A DNA stretch of 64,000 nt from Rhodospirillales bacterium (GCA_007695045.1 REEP01000129.1:1-64000); one strand, 5' to 3'; shown: positions 50,961 to 59,619, counted from the first letter of the stretch. The notes: generated by a model from the sequence alone, not told the origin. Translations and numbers: made by a program.

Positions 50961-51485
50961 ATGCGCTTCATCCGTTACAACCGTGAAGCCGACCTGTCGG
51001 CCCTGGCCCGTCGCGCCTACCGCTTCGACCGTGGCGTGGCTCCGGAAGCCCTTCGCCGTGCCGAAGCGGCGCTGGTCCGGGCCAACCCTCACCTGTCGGA
51101 TTTGCGCACAGTGCCGCGCGGCAGCATCGTGGTCATTCCCAAGGTCGAGGGGCTCCGCACCGGCGAGCGTACCCTCTCCGGCGGGGAGGTGGCGGAGGGC
51201 CTGTTGCGCCAGGTCGCTCAGGCCACCGACTCGTTGGGTGAGACCCTGGATGGTGCCGCCATGACGGTCATCGGACAGGCTGACGAGACGGCGCGCATTG
51301 CCGAGACCGACGCTTTTCGGAAGGCCGTCGGCAGCATGGGCCGGGACGCGCTGACCTTGGCCGGCAAGTCGGTGGAAGGTTCGGGCCGGCGGGCGGAACA
51401 GGCCAAGGCCACGCTGGCGCAACAGCGCGCGGTCATCGAACTCGTCCAGCGGGATTTGGCCGAGCTGGACAAGCGCTTCGGCTGA
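50961..51485 (+). CDS. LysM-like terminal CIS-block protein with helical C-terminus
   Basis: 174 residues. ALRRAEAALVRANPHLSDLRTVPRGSIVVIPKV looks like a tail-protein-X/LysM fold; residues ~75-174 are Ala/Glu-rich helices (AEQAKATLAQQRAVIELVQRDLAELDKRF). It follows the DUF6519 gene by 36 bases and is the last gene of the block. It could link the appendage to the baseplate, or be a very small tape-measure-like helix. Function unknown. Confidence 0.75.
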   Translation: MRFIRYNREADLSALARRAYRFDRGVAPEALRRAEAALVRANPHLSDLRTVPRGSIVVIPKVEGLRTGERTLSGGEVAEGLLRQVAQATDSLGETLDGAAMTVIGQADETARIAETDAFRKAVGSMGRDALTLAGKSVEGSGRRAEQAKATLAQQRAVIELVQRDLAELDKRFG

Positions 51486-51519
51486 TCGCGTGCCCCATGC
51501 GGGTGCCTTCGGCCGCCTC

Positions 51520-52269
51520 CTAATCCCGGCGCTCTTCTGCCGCGCGCCCGGCCGCTCGGCCGAGGATGAAGCGGCGCACCAGCATCGGCATCAGGGAGAA
51601 CAGCGATAGCCCCACCAGCGGCAGGATCAGTTCCGGGCGCATCAGCGCCTGCGTGCTGGTGGCTTCCGGCAAGGCGGCGACGGTGGCGATGCCGGCGCCG
51701 ATGCCGGCGAACACGAATGACGCCGGCAGGATGCCGATGGCCGTGGCGGCCATCATGGTACGAAACGGAATCGGAAAGGCGAGGGGGAGGAGGTTGGCGA
51801 ACCATGCCGGAATGATCGGCATCAGCCGCACCGCCAGGATGTAGTTGAACGCGTTTCGCGCCACCTCGCTCTCGACGGTGGCAAACCGCGGGCCAAGGTA
51901 GTGGCGGACCATGCCGGCGAACACCGGCCGCCCCACCGTGAACACGATGGCGGCACTGAGGGTGGCACTGAGCGCGGACAGCAGCCCGCCCAGGGTCGTC
52001 CCGAACATGTAGCCGCCGATCACCATCATGGCGGCCGCCAACGGCACCGGCGACATTTTGGCCACGGTCATGGCAAGGACGAACAGCGCCATGCCCAGGC
52101 CGCGGTGATCCGCCACCCACGCCGTGACGGCTTGGTGCGTCTGCCACATCGCGGTGCGTAAGGCGTCGCCGAACAGGGACGTGGCAGCGGCGAGGGCGAG
52201 CACGATGACGGCACCGATGGTGGCCAAGACCAGCCGTCGATCTCCTTTGGTCGGGCCGGTTTCAGGCAT
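51520..52269 (-). CDS. TVP38/TMEM64 (VTT domain) membrane protein
   Basis: 249 residues with about five to six hydrophobic helices. The VTT/DedA-like core contains GGYMFGTTLGGLLSALSATLSA and the re-entrant FNYILAVRLMPIIPAWFANLLP. These proteins belong to the DedA/VTT lipid scramblase-like superfamily in the inner membrane. It is convergent with the CIS block and marks its right boundary. Substrate unknown. Confidence 0.87.
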   Translation of the reverse strand: MPETGPTKGDRRLVLATIGAVIVLALAAATSLFGDALRTAMWQTHQAVTAWVADHRGLGMALFVLAMTVAKMSPVPLAAAMMVIGGYMFGTTLGGLLSALSATLSAAIVFTVGRPVFAGMVRHYLGPRFATVESEVARNAFNYILAVRLMPIIPAWFANLLPLAFPIPFRTMMAATAIGILPASFVFAGIGAGIATVAALPEATSTQALMRPELILPLVGLSLFSLMPMLVRRFILGRAAGRAAEERRD

Positions 52270-52421
52270 GAGCCTGTGCTGTCATGAGCCTGTGCTGTCC
52301 CCCCTTGGTCGGCGGTCGCGCGCCGGGCACGCGCAACGCGACCGGTCGGTCGGAGCCGCGACACCGCCCATGCCCGGATTGTCGGTCTTGTCGGGGTGCG
52401 GCACAAGAGAAGCCGGTGTGG

Positions 52422-53054
52422 TCAGGACACGTCGGGTGATCCGAAGTGCCGGCGGCGGAACAGAGTGGCCGCCGGCCAGGGTCTGAGAACGATCAGGCGG
52501 ACCACGGTCCAGGGCCAGGAAAGCCCCTCCCGCAGCACGTGCCGGAGCCAGGATCGCCGGCCGAGCGCGCGTCGGCTGCTGCCCTCCGGCACCGAGCCGT
52601 CGGCATCGATGCCGAACCAGCGAAAGATTGTCAGCGCGCGCGGCCGATGGAAGGGATCGGTCACGATCAGGGTGGTCGTGAAGCCGTGCTCAGAAAGGAT
52701 TTCGCGGCACCGCTGTGCGCTTTCGATGGTGTTGGTGGCGTGCCGGTCCAGGAGCATGCGGGATTCGGCGACGCCGAGTTCGCGGGCGATCGAAGCCATG
52801 ACCGTCGCTTCCGCCGGCGGGTGGCGGCCTGTGCCGCCGGTGAGAATGAGGTATCGTGCGGCGCCTTCCCTGATCAGCGCGACACCCCGGCGGGTCCGGC
52901 GCCGGAGCGACGGGCTGGCGCGACCGCCCGGCCACACCGCGGCGCCCAGAACGATCGCGACATCGTAACGTGCGACAGGGCTGCCCCGGTTCGCCGGGTC
53001 CGTGGCGATTTCACCACGGTCCAATCCCTGGACGTCCGCCATGTGCATCGCCAT
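52422..53054 (-). CDS. YdcF-like DUF218 protein
   Basis: 210 residues from the ATG at 53054 (AGGT 4 bases upstream); the longer frame overlaps the divergent gene's leader. YDVAIVLGAAVWPGGRASPSLRRRTRRGVALIREG, LILTGGTG, EATVMASIARELGV and TNTIESAQRCREIL are the DUF218 blocks. E. coli YdcF binds S-adenosylmethionine and SanA relatives affect envelope permeability, but the reaction is unknown. A hydrophobic C-terminal segment (LSWPWTVVRLIVLRPWPAA) could attach to the membrane. Confidence 0.85.
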   Translation of the reverse strand: MAMHMADVQGLDRGEIATDPANRGSPVARYDVAIVLGAAVWPGGRASPSLRRRTRRGVALIREGAARYLILTGGTGRHPPAEATVMASIARELGVAESRMLLDRHATNTIESAQRCREILSEHGFTTTLIVTDPFHRPRALTIFRWFGIDADGSVPEGSSRRALGRRSWLRHVLREGLSWPWTVVRLIVLRPWPAATLFRRRHFGSPDVS

Positions 53055-53133
53055 TTGACCTGAGACCGGAAGTTCGTATCCTGTCGAACAGCAGGGATTG
53101 AAGGTAACCCGCCACAGACGCGGGGAGGCAGCG

Positions 53134-53586
53134 ATGACCATCCATACCGAAAGCCGGTTTGTGCCGGTAGCGCCCGAGACCGTGTTCGATCTGGTTGCCG
53201 ACGTCGAACGGTACCCGGGATTCCTACCGATGTGGAAGGCCGCACGCATCCGCAAGCGCGAAAGCGGTTCGGTGTATTACACCGAACAGCGGGTGGGGGT
53301 AGGCCCGATCAATGAACGGTTCACGACCAAGACCGTGCTCGGCCGCCCGGCCTGGATCGAGGTGACGTCCCACGATCGCCTGTTCCGGGAATTTTTTATC
53401 CGCTGGCACTTCGCCCCGGCGGAGGGCGGCGCCCGCGTCGGCGTGGAACTGTGCTGGCAGGTGCACTCCCGCCTGTTGCAGCAGGGGATCGACCTGGTTC
53501 TGCCGAAGACCGCCCGGGCCATGATCGGCGCCTTCGAGCATGAGGCCAAGCGCGGCATGATCCTGCAGCGCGCCTACGCGACCTGA
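53134..53586 (+). CDS. Coq10/RatA-like polyketide cyclase (START-like) protein
   Basis: 150 residues from the ATG at 53134 behind GGGGAGG. The family start (HTESRFVPVAPETVFDLVADVERYPGFLPMWKAARI) and the end (RAMIGAFEHEAKRGMILQRAY) match the ubiquinone-binding Coq10 family, also called RatA in enterobacteria. It probably binds ubiquinone or another hydrophobic ligand in its START-like pocket. The toxin role proposed for RatA is not supported by anything here. Divergent from the YdcF-like gene. Confidence 0.88.
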   Translation: MTIHTESRFVPVAPETVFDLVADVERYPGFLPMWKAARIRKRESGSVYYTEQRVGVGPINERFTTKTVLGRPAWIEVTSHDRLFREFFIRWHFAPAEGGARVGVELCWQVHSRLLQQGIDLVLPKTARAMIGAFEHEAKRGMILQRAYAT

Positions 53587-53623
53587 GCCTTGAGGTTGCC
53601 TGGGCGGGAGCCCGTCCGCGCCG

Positions 53624-55135
53624 CTAGAGGAAGTTGACTAGGCTCAGGCGGCGCACCCGGGCCATGGTGGTGAGGGACGCTTCCAGCGCCTGAGTCTGGT
53701 CGAACAGGCGGGTGATCGCCTCGGTCCGGTCGGTGTTCTCGATGCCCGCAACCCGGCCGTCCAGGAATCCGATGAACTTGCGGAAGCGTTCGTTGGTCTC
53801 ATCGATCAGCACGCGGTTCAGGCCCACCTGCATCTCAACGTTGGCCAGGTTGCCCTCGCGCTCCGGCCCGAAGGGCGGCGTGCCATCGGCCGTGCGGTCC
53901 ACCGCGCTGTTGAGCAGGAACACCGCCTGGCCGATGCGCTCAGAGTTCTGGTCGAGCCCGCCGGCGGAGCCGAACGCCCCTTGCGCGATCAGCTTCATCG
54001 CCCGGATCGCCTTCTCGAACGCCGGATCGATGGCGGTAAGGTCGAGGGTGAAGCTCTGCTCCGCGTCCAGGCGGTGGCCGCGCGCCACTGTGTCGCCGCG
54101 GAAGAAGGAAGTCAGCTCGATGGTGGCGGTGTTGGGCCCTGGGGTTTCGTCGGTCAGTTTGGTCTCGGCAATGGTGATGGTGGTGCCGTCGTTGGACGCC
54201 ACGGTGTAGGTGCCGTTGTTGGCGGGGTCGGCTCCGGACACGGTGAAGGCCGAGCCCACTGGGATGGCGGCGAGGCTATCGGGGTTGTCCGCCGTGATGG
54301 TGCCGTTGGCGGCATCGAACGTGAGGTCGCCCGTGCCAGTGTGGTTGAGGCTGATCCCACCCGGCCCCGTCAAGACTGCGGTGTCAATCGTTTCATCCTG
54401 TCCCAGCCGGACCGATTGGATGGTCAGCACGGTGCCGTCGTTGCCGATGACGGTGAATCCGCCGTTGTTATCTGCCGTGCCGCCCACGGCGATGGTCGCA
54501 CCGACCGGGATATTCGCGAAGACATCCGAATTGGCCGCCGCGATGGTGCCGGCCGCTTCGTTGAACGTCAGATTCCCCGTCACCGCGTGGTCCAGGGTGA
54601 GGCCGGTCAGGTGCGCCTCCCGCGTGGTGGGCACGGTCACGGCTTGGCCGTCGAACTGCGCCTGGAAGGCGGCGAGATCGGTCAGGCCGAAGTCCACCGG
54701 CCGGGTGGTCACCCGCGACCCGGCAAACAGGTACGTGCCGTCCACCTCCGTGTTCAGCAAACCCTGCAGGCCGATCAGGCCCTTGAAGGCCGCGTCCTGG
54801 ATGGCCGCCACCTTGCCCCGGTCGTCGGTGGCGCCGCTGGCGTAATCCAGCAGCGCGAACCGGAAGTTCTCGATCGTGGTGCGGACCGAATCGAGCGTGG
54901 TCTCGGTGGCCTGCAACCGCAAATCCATGGTCTGGTTGTTGGCGACGAAGCGCTGGTGCAGGTCGCGGGTGTTCTCCAGCCGCACCAGCCGGCCGGAATC
55001 CCGGGCGATTCCGGCGTAGTCCTGCGATACCTGCTCGCTGCTCACCTGCACCTGAAGCTCGTTGATGCGTGCCTGGGTGCGGAACACGTGGCTCATGAGC
55101 TGGTTGGCGGCGGGAAGATCGGCGATCCGGGTCAT
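53624..55135 (-). CDS. flgL: flagellar hook-filament junction protein FlgL with repeated insertion
   Basis: 503 residues versus ~300-330 in many bacteria. The N-terminus (MSHVFRTQARINELQVQVSSEQ) and C-terminus (ALEASLTTMARVRRLSLVNFL) are the flagellin-like D0/D1 helices. Residues ~180-335 contain two tandem copies of an ~82-residue beta-rich module, one with GNLTFNEAAGTI and FTVIGNDGTVLTI and one with GDLTFDAANGTI and YTVASNDGTTITI. FlgL joins FlgK to the filament. Last gene of the flgI-flgL operon. Confidence 0.92.
   Translation of the reverse strand: MTRIADLPAANQLMSHVFRTQARINELQVQVSSEQVSQDYAGIARDSGRLVRLENTRDLHQRFVANNQTMDLRLQATETTLDSVRTTIENFRFALLDYASGATDDRGKVAAIQDAAFKGLIGLQGLLNTEVDGTYLFAGSRVTTRPVDFGLTDLAAFQAQFDGQAVTVPTTREAHLTGLTLDHAVTGNLTFNEAAGTIAAANSDVFANIPVGATIAVGGTADNNGGFTVIGNDGTVLTIQSVRLGQDETIDTAVLTGPGGISLNHTGTGDLTFDAANGTITADNPDSLAAIPVGSAFTVSGADPANNGTYTVASNDGTTITIAETKLTDETPGPNTATIELTSFFRGDTVARGHRLDAEQSFTLDLTAIDPAFEKAIRAMKLIAQGAFGSAGGLDQNSERIGQAVFLLNSAVDRTADGTPPFGPEREGNLANVEMQVGLNRVLIDETNERFRKFIGFLDGRVAGIENTDRTEAITRLFDQTQALEASLTTMARVRRLSLVNFL
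54131..54598 (-). repeat. tandem duplicated domain inside flgL
   Basis: Two consecutive modules of about 82 codons encode similar beta-rich segments; the shared pattern is G-x-LTF-x(8)-A-x-N, IPVG, then NDGT-x-(L/I)TI. The copies have diverged, so the duplication is not recent. It accounts for most of the extra length of this FlgL. Confidence 0.8.
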
Positions 55136-55182
55136 GTCTCGGGTCCTCGTGAGAGCAGGTCGGGCAGTGGCTCGAAATCGGG

Positions 55183-57327
55183 CTAGCTCACGGCGCGGTC
55201 GAGAGCGTCGAACATGCTCTGCACCACGCTGATCAGACGGGCGGCGGCGGCGTAGGCGTGCTCGAACAGGATCAGGTCCGACATTTCCTCGTCCAAATTG
55301 ACCCCGCGCACGGTGTCGGACTTGGCCTTGAGGCTGTCCACCAGGCTGCCGCGCACCTCGGCGGCGCTGCGGTTGGTGTCGGCTTGGCTCGAGGCATCGG
55401 CGATGATGGTGGCGGCGTACTGGCTGAAGCTGACCGTGGCGGCGCCCAGGGAACCGGCCCGCCCGAAGCTCTGCGCCCCGCCCACGGCGGCGGCGAGATT
55501 GCGGGCCACGGCGTCGTCGCCGATACTGGCGAAGTATTCGCCCGCGACGCCCTTGGCCGGATCAAACTGAAGCGCGCCGCGGCTCACCAGCGACGGCTGC
55601 GCCCGGATGTCGGAGCGGACGCTGAGCGCCCCCGCCACCCGCACGTCCGCGGGCTGCATGCCGATCTGGCTCAACAGCTCGCCGCCGCTGGTGATGGTGA
55701 AGCTGAGGCTGTCGTCCGAGAGCAGGCGCAAGCGCACGCCCGAGCCGTCGGGGATCAGGGTCGCGGTCACCCCGGCATCGGCGGCGTTGATTTTCTCGGC
55801 AATGCTCTGGAGGGAATCGCCGACGGTGATGGAGATGGTTTCAGGTGCAGCACCGCCGGCATTGCGGACGGTCAGCGTCTGGCCGGCCGCGGCCTGGAAC
55901 GAGGGGCTCAGCACCCGGGACTCGTGGACGTTGTCGATCAGGTTGTCGACGAAGAAGTCGTTGAGGCCGAAGAAGTTGGAGAAGCCCTGGACGGTGCCGG
56001 CTATGTCGAAGTCAGTGGCGTTTCTGGCGATTTCATAGGTGATCGTGGCGTCCTGAAGGGAGCCGTCTGCGGCTTCATCCCGAAAGGCGAGGAACAGGCC
56101 GGGATCGCCGACGCTGACGGTCATCCGCCCGTCGGCATCGAATGCCACTTCGGAACCGGCGCCACCGTTGGCCTGTAGAAAGGTTTCGAGAGTGGCTCGT
56201 ACGGCTTCGATCGTCTGGGAACCACTTGGCAGCGTCGTCGCCGCGTGCTGATTGCCATTGGCGTCCAGCAGCACGACGTTGACGGTGCCGTCGATGGTGA
56301 TTCTGTGTTCGTCCGGTTCGGTGAAAATGCGGGTGCCCTGCATGTCCTGAAGACCGGGGAAGGCGAGGCCGCGGTTGTGCACGGCGTTCACGGTATCGCG
56401 GAGGTCGGCGGCCAGGGTGTCCAGCGTGCTCTGCAGGTTGGGCAGAATCGAATCCCGGAGCTCGATCAGGCCCTTGAGTTCCCCTTGCCGGATACTGGCA
56501 GTAATGTCGTTGGCCGGTTCCGCCGCGCCGGCGAAGATGCCGCTGAAGCCGCCGCCGGCGTGGGTGGCGGTGGCATCGATGTTGGCCGCCGTGAAGTGGG
56601 TCAGGGTGGTTGAGACGTTGTCCACCAGCACCTGGCCGCCGGTGGTGAACACCACGACGTCGCCGTCGCCGCGCTTGAACACCCGGGTGTCGATCAGCTC
56701 CGCCAGCCGGTCCAGCGCCAGATCGCGCTGGTCCTCCAGATCGGCGGTGCCCTGCCGGGTCGCGGCGCCGCGCACCACCTTGTCGTTGAGGTTGGCAATG
56801 GTGTCGATCAGGCTGTTGATCTCCGCCACCGCTTCGCCGATGCGCAGGTCGGCTTCCAGCCGCAGGTCCTGAACGGATGCGGTCATGTCGCGCAGCTGGC
56901 GGGCCACGGCATCCGCCTGGCGCACCAGTTCTCGCTGTTCAAGGCCGCCTTCGGGCGTGGTGGCCAGCGTTTCGAAGGCTTCCGAGAGCCGGGTCAGGTT
57001 GTGGCTGAGAGAGGCGTTGTCGGCCGGCGTGCCGAACAGGAACTGGATGCGGTCATGAAACGGCTGCTGCACATCGATGGCGCGCAGGCCCGAGGTTTCG
57101 GCGCGCACGTTCCGCATCAGGTGTTCGTCCACCCGGCGGGTCAGTTCCGACAACTGCACCCCGGCCCCGGTGCCGGCCAGCACCCGGTGCTCCAGGTTGA
57201 CGATCTTGCGGGAGTAGCCTTCGGTGTTGACGTTGGAGACGTTGTTGGCGACGGCATTGAGCGCCAGCTGGTTGGTCAGCAGGCCGCTCTGCGCCGTGCG
57301 CAAGGCCAGGGTAAGGTCGCCGGACAT
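55183..57327 (-). CDS. flgK: flagellar hook-associated protein FlgK (HAP1)
   Basis: 714 residues, longer than the ~550 of enteric FlgK. The N-terminus (ALRTAQSGLLTNQLALNAVANNVSNVNTEGYSRK) and the C-terminus (VNLDEEMSDLILFEHAYAAAARLISVVQSMFDALDRAV) carry the D0/D1 signature. The central part is an expanded variable beta-rich domain. FlgK caps the hook and accepts FlgL. It lies 47 bases upstream of flgL and 34 bases after flgN, all on the minus strand. Confidence 0.95.
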   Translation of the reverse strand: MSGDLTLALRTAQSGLLTNQLALNAVANNVSNVNTEGYSRKIVNLEHRVLAGTGAGVQLSELTRRVDEHLMRNVRAETSGLRAIDVQQPFHDRIQFLFGTPADNASLSHNLTRLSEAFETLATTPEGGLEQRELVRQADAVARQLRDMTASVQDLRLEADLRIGEAVAEINSLIDTIANLNDKVVRGAATRQGTADLEDQRDLALDRLAELIDTRVFKRGDGDVVVFTTGGQVLVDNVSTTLTHFTAANIDATATHAGGGFSGIFAGAAEPANDITASIRQGELKGLIELRDSILPNLQSTLDTLAADLRDTVNAVHNRGLAFPGLQDMQGTRIFTEPDEHRITIDGTVNVVLLDANGNQHAATTLPSGSQTIEAVRATLETFLQANGGAGSEVAFDADGRMTVSVGDPGLFLAFRDEAADGSLQDATITYEIARNATDFDIAGTVQGFSNFFGLNDFFVDNLIDNVHESRVLSPSFQAAAGQTLTVRNAGGAAPETISITVGDSLQSIAEKINAADAGVTATLIPDGSGVRLRLLSDDSLSFTITSGGELLSQIGMQPADVRVAGALSVRSDIRAQPSLVSRGALQFDPAKGVAGEYFASIGDDAVARNLAAAVGGAQSFGRAGSLGAATVSFSQYAATIIADASSQADTNRSAAEVRGSLVDSLKAKSDTVRGVNLDEEMSDLILFEHAYAAAARLISVVQSMFDALDRAVS

Positions 57328-57361
57328 GGCCGCTGTTTCCTTCGTGCCCGCGCTTCAAATC

Positions 57362-57814
57362 CTAGAGGGAGCGGTCGACGGTGACGGCGGGCACCCGCCG
57401 GGGCCCTGTCGCACCGTTGCCACCGGCACCGTGGCGGCCATAGGCCACCGCCTCGGGCGCCACATCCCGCACCGCTTCCGCCACCGCATCCATGAACCGG
57501 CGGTTCACCGCGACCGCCACCGCGAGCCGGCGCATGTTGCCGTCGGCGGCTTCGGCAAGGGCCCGACCGGTAGCCGCCAGGGCCTCGCGCCCGGCCTCGT
57601 CCAGCTCGCGGAAACCATCGGTGGCCCGGGCCAGCGCGGCGAGTTTGCCTTCGTAGGCGCGTGCCGCCCGGCCCTTGGCGTCGGCCAGTTCCGGCAGGGC
57701 GTCGCGCTCGCGCACGTCCAGGGCGGCATCCTCCAGGAGAATCAGCTCCACCAGGTGCTCCCCCGCTTCGGTCACCGCGGCCACCAGGGCGGGCACGTCA
57801 TGGTTGGCGGTCAT
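57362..57814 (-). CDS. flgN: FlgN-like export chaperone
   Basis: 150 residues from the ATG at 57814, overlapping the flgJ stop by 4 bp; the longer frame has an Arg-rich leader inside flgJ. It is almost entirely helical and Ala/Glu-rich (VTEAGEHLVELILLEDAALDVRERD, LAALARATDGFRELDEAGREALAATG), like FlgN, which escorts FlgK and FlgL to the export gate. The assignment rests on fold type and on its position before flgK; sequence conservation in this family is low. Confidence 0.75.
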   Translation of the reverse strand: MTANHDVPALVAAVTEAGEHLVELILLEDAALDVRERDALPELADAKGRAARAYEGKLAALARATDGFRELDEAGREALAATGRALAEAADGNMRRLAVAVAVNRRFMDAVAEAVRDVAPEAVAYGRHGAGGNGATGPRRVPAVTVDRSL

Positions 57815-58158
57815 CGGGTCGCTCCTTCGGGTCCATTCCCGGCCGCTTCCTGGACCGAGAGCAGTTGGCGCACCACCGCGTCGGCCAGACCGATGCCGCC
57901 GCCGGCGGCGATCGCCTTGCCGAACTCGGCGGCCAGCATGGATTGCCACATCTCCTCGGCGAGGCCGCCGCCGAATGGCGACTCTGCCTGGGTATTGGTG
58001 AACATCGGCTGAAGCATCTGGCCGATGAACACCGCCTCCAGGTCGGCCGCCACCGCGCGGAGGCGTTCGGGAGACCGGGTGTCGACGGCGGCCGGCAGCT
58101 TGGGCGGCGGCGCGCGCCAGGCCTCCACGGCCGTTGCGGCGAAAATGTCGCTCATCAC
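57811..58158 (-). CDS. flgJ: rod-binding protein, FlgJ N-terminal type without muramidase
   Basis: 115 residues. LRAVAADLEAVFIGQMLQPMFTNT and GLAEEMWQSMLAAEFGKAIAAGGGIGLAD form the rod-cap domain. The C-terminal peptidoglycan hydrolase domain of enteric FlgJ is absent, as in other alphaproteobacteria, where a separate enzyme opens the wall. It overlaps flgI by 4 bp and flgN by 4 bp. Confidence 0.9.
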   Translation of the reverse strand: MMSDIFAATAVEAWRAPPPKLPAAVDTRSPERLRAVAADLEAVFIGQMLQPMFTNTQAESPFGGGLAEEMWQSMLAAEFGKAIAAGGGIGLADAVVRQLLSVQEAAGNGPEGATR

Positions 58159-59315
58159 ATCACCTCCAGGTCGGCGTGCAGGGCGCCCGCCGCCTTGATC
58201 GCCTGTAAAATGGAAATCAGGTCGCGGGGGCCGACGCCCAGGGCATTGAGGCCGTTGACCAGGTCCTGCAACGTCACCCCTTCCTGCACCACGGCGAGAC
58301 GGCGGCCGGCTTCGTCGTCGATCTCGATATCGGTACGAGGCACCACCACCGTCTGCCCCTGCTCGGCGAACGGCTGAGGCTGCGATACCACCGGGGTTTC
58401 GGTGATGCGGATGGTCAGGTTGCCCTGGGCGATGGCGACGGTGCTCACCCGCACCTGCTCCCCCATCACGATCACCCCGGACTGCTCGTCGATGATCACC
58501 CGGGCGAGTTGGTCCGGTCGGATGCGGAGTTGTTCGATGTCGGTGAGAAGGTCGAACACGCGGTTGCCGTACTGGGGCGGGATGCGCAGCGCCACCGTGG
58601 CAGGATCCGTGGCTTGGGCCGCGCCGATTCTGAGGAAGCCGTTGATCGCTTCCGCGATTCGGCGCGCGGTGGTGAAATCCGGGTTGCGCAGGTTGAGCCG
58701 GATGACGTTGAGCTGGTCCAGGTCGAAGCCGACTTCCCGTTCGACGATGGCGCCGCTGGCGATGCGCCCGCTGGTTGGCACCCCGCGGGTGACGGAGGCG
58801 GCGTCGCCACGGGCGGTGAAGCCGGCCACCGCCACCTGCCCCTGGGCCACGGCATAGACCTCGCCATCGGCGCCCAGCAGCGGGGTCACCAGCAAGGTGC
58901 CGCCGAGCAGGCTTTCGGCATCGCCGAGCGCGCTGACCGTGACGTCCACCCGGCTGCCCTGACGGGCGAACGGCGGCATCGCCGCCGTGACCATCACCGC
59001 GGCCACGTTTTTGGAGCGCAGACCGTCCTCCGTCGGCTTGACGCCGAGCCGGTTCAGCATGGAGATCAGGCTCTGCTTGGTGAAGCTGCCGTCGCGAAGG
59101 TTGTCACCGGTGTTGTTGAGACCCACGACCAGGCCATAACCCACCAGTTGATTGTCGCGCACGCCTTCGAAGCTGACGATGTCCTTGATGCGGGAAGCGG
59201 CTTCGGCCGCGGGCGCGATCGCGACAGCGGCGGCCAGCATGGCGAGGAGGCTGACCAGAGCGATCGCGAGCACATGGCCAGAGTCGCGAACCCGGTGCAA
59301 TGCGGTCTTGGACAT
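58155..59315 (-). CDS. flgI: flagellar P-ring protein FlgI
   Basis: 386 residues from the ATG at 59315. The N-terminal signal peptide is MSKTALHRVRDSGHVLAIAL and onward to a cleavage site near AEA-ASRIKDI. The conserved body begins SFEGVRDNQLVGYGLVVGLNNTGDNL and ends in ALGVGPRDLISILQAIKAAGALHADLEV. The frame is open to 59354, but the sigma-54 promoter predicts transcription from about 59347, so the first ATG is outside the message and the one at 59345 would be almost leaderless. FlgI builds the periplasmic P ring. First gene of flgI-flgJ-flgN-flgK-flgL. Confidence 0.93.
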   Translation of the reverse strand: MSKTALHRVRDSGHVLAIALVSLLAMLAAAVAIAPAAEAASRIKDIVSFEGVRDNQLVGYGLVVGLNNTGDNLRDGSFTKQSLISMLNRLGVKPTEDGLRSKNVAAVMVTAAMPPFARQGSRVDVTVSALGDAESLLGGTLLVTPLLGADGEVYAVAQGQVAVAGFTARGDAASVTRGVPTSGRIASGAIVEREVGFDLDQLNVIRLNLRNPDFTTARRIAEAINGFLRIGAAQATDPATVALRIPPQYGNRVFDLLTDIEQLRIRPDQLARVIIDEQSGVIVMGEQVRVSTVAIAQGNLTIRITETPVVSQPQPFAEQGQTVVVPRTDIEIDDEAGRRLAVVQEGVTLQDLVNGLNALGVGPRDLISILQAIKAAGALHADLEVM

Positions 59316-59357
59316 GGCGGCGGAAGTCGCCCCTGCGGTTTCCATGCCGATCATGAA

Positions 59358-59373
59358 AGCAAGAGCGATGCCA
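59358..59373 (-). promoter_or_regulatory. sigma-54 promoter of the flgI operon
   Basis: On the minus strand the sequence reads TGGCATCGCTCTTGCT, with GG and GC separated by exactly 10 bases and a full TTGCT. The predicted start of transcription is near 59347, 32 bases before the flgI ATG at 59315. Confidence 0.8.
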
Positions 59374-59492
59374 GCTTAGGATCGGCCGCCGGAGCCGGCG
59401 CCACCTGAGCCAACGCCTTGATCGACGGTCGCCGGGCCAAGCGATGCGGTGACCGCAGCGCCTCGGGGGAGGCAGATCCGAACCGTCCAGGC

Positions 59493-59505
59493 GGCAAGAT
59501 CTGCC
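59493..59505. promoter_or_regulatory. palindromic activator site (FlbD ftr-like) of the flgI promoter
   Basis: CGGCAAGATCTGCCGGG at 59492-59508, with the dyad GGCA-N5-TGCC, about 120 bases upstream of the flgI sigma-54 promoter. It differs from the fliK site only at two central bases. Confidence 0.6.
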
Positions 59506-59619
59506 GGGCGGGAACGAACCGGCCGGTGTATGCGTTGATATCCTAGCGGAAATGAACCTCTTGAATGGGGACGTCGCGGGCGCACATCCAAGAGTCAACG
59601 TCAACCAGAGTTTTCCGCC

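Noticed and set aside
23637-51485. Interpretation of the block as a prophage or a type VI secretion system
   Set aside because: No capsid, terminase, portal, integrase or lysis genes are present, and the type VI membrane complex (TssJLM) and ClpV are absent; DUF4255, DUF4157 and the Afp15-like ATPase point to an eCIS-type system.
53134-53586. Reading the Coq10/RatA-like gene as a toxin
   Set aside because: No RatB-like partner is adjacent, and the family is mainly a ubiquinone-binding one; the toxin name rests on one enterobacterial report.
59520-59535. Sigma-54-like CCGGCCGGTGTATGC in front of the 131-residue hypothetical gene
   Set aside because: The GG-GC interval is 9 bases, and sigma-54 promoters do not tolerate this.
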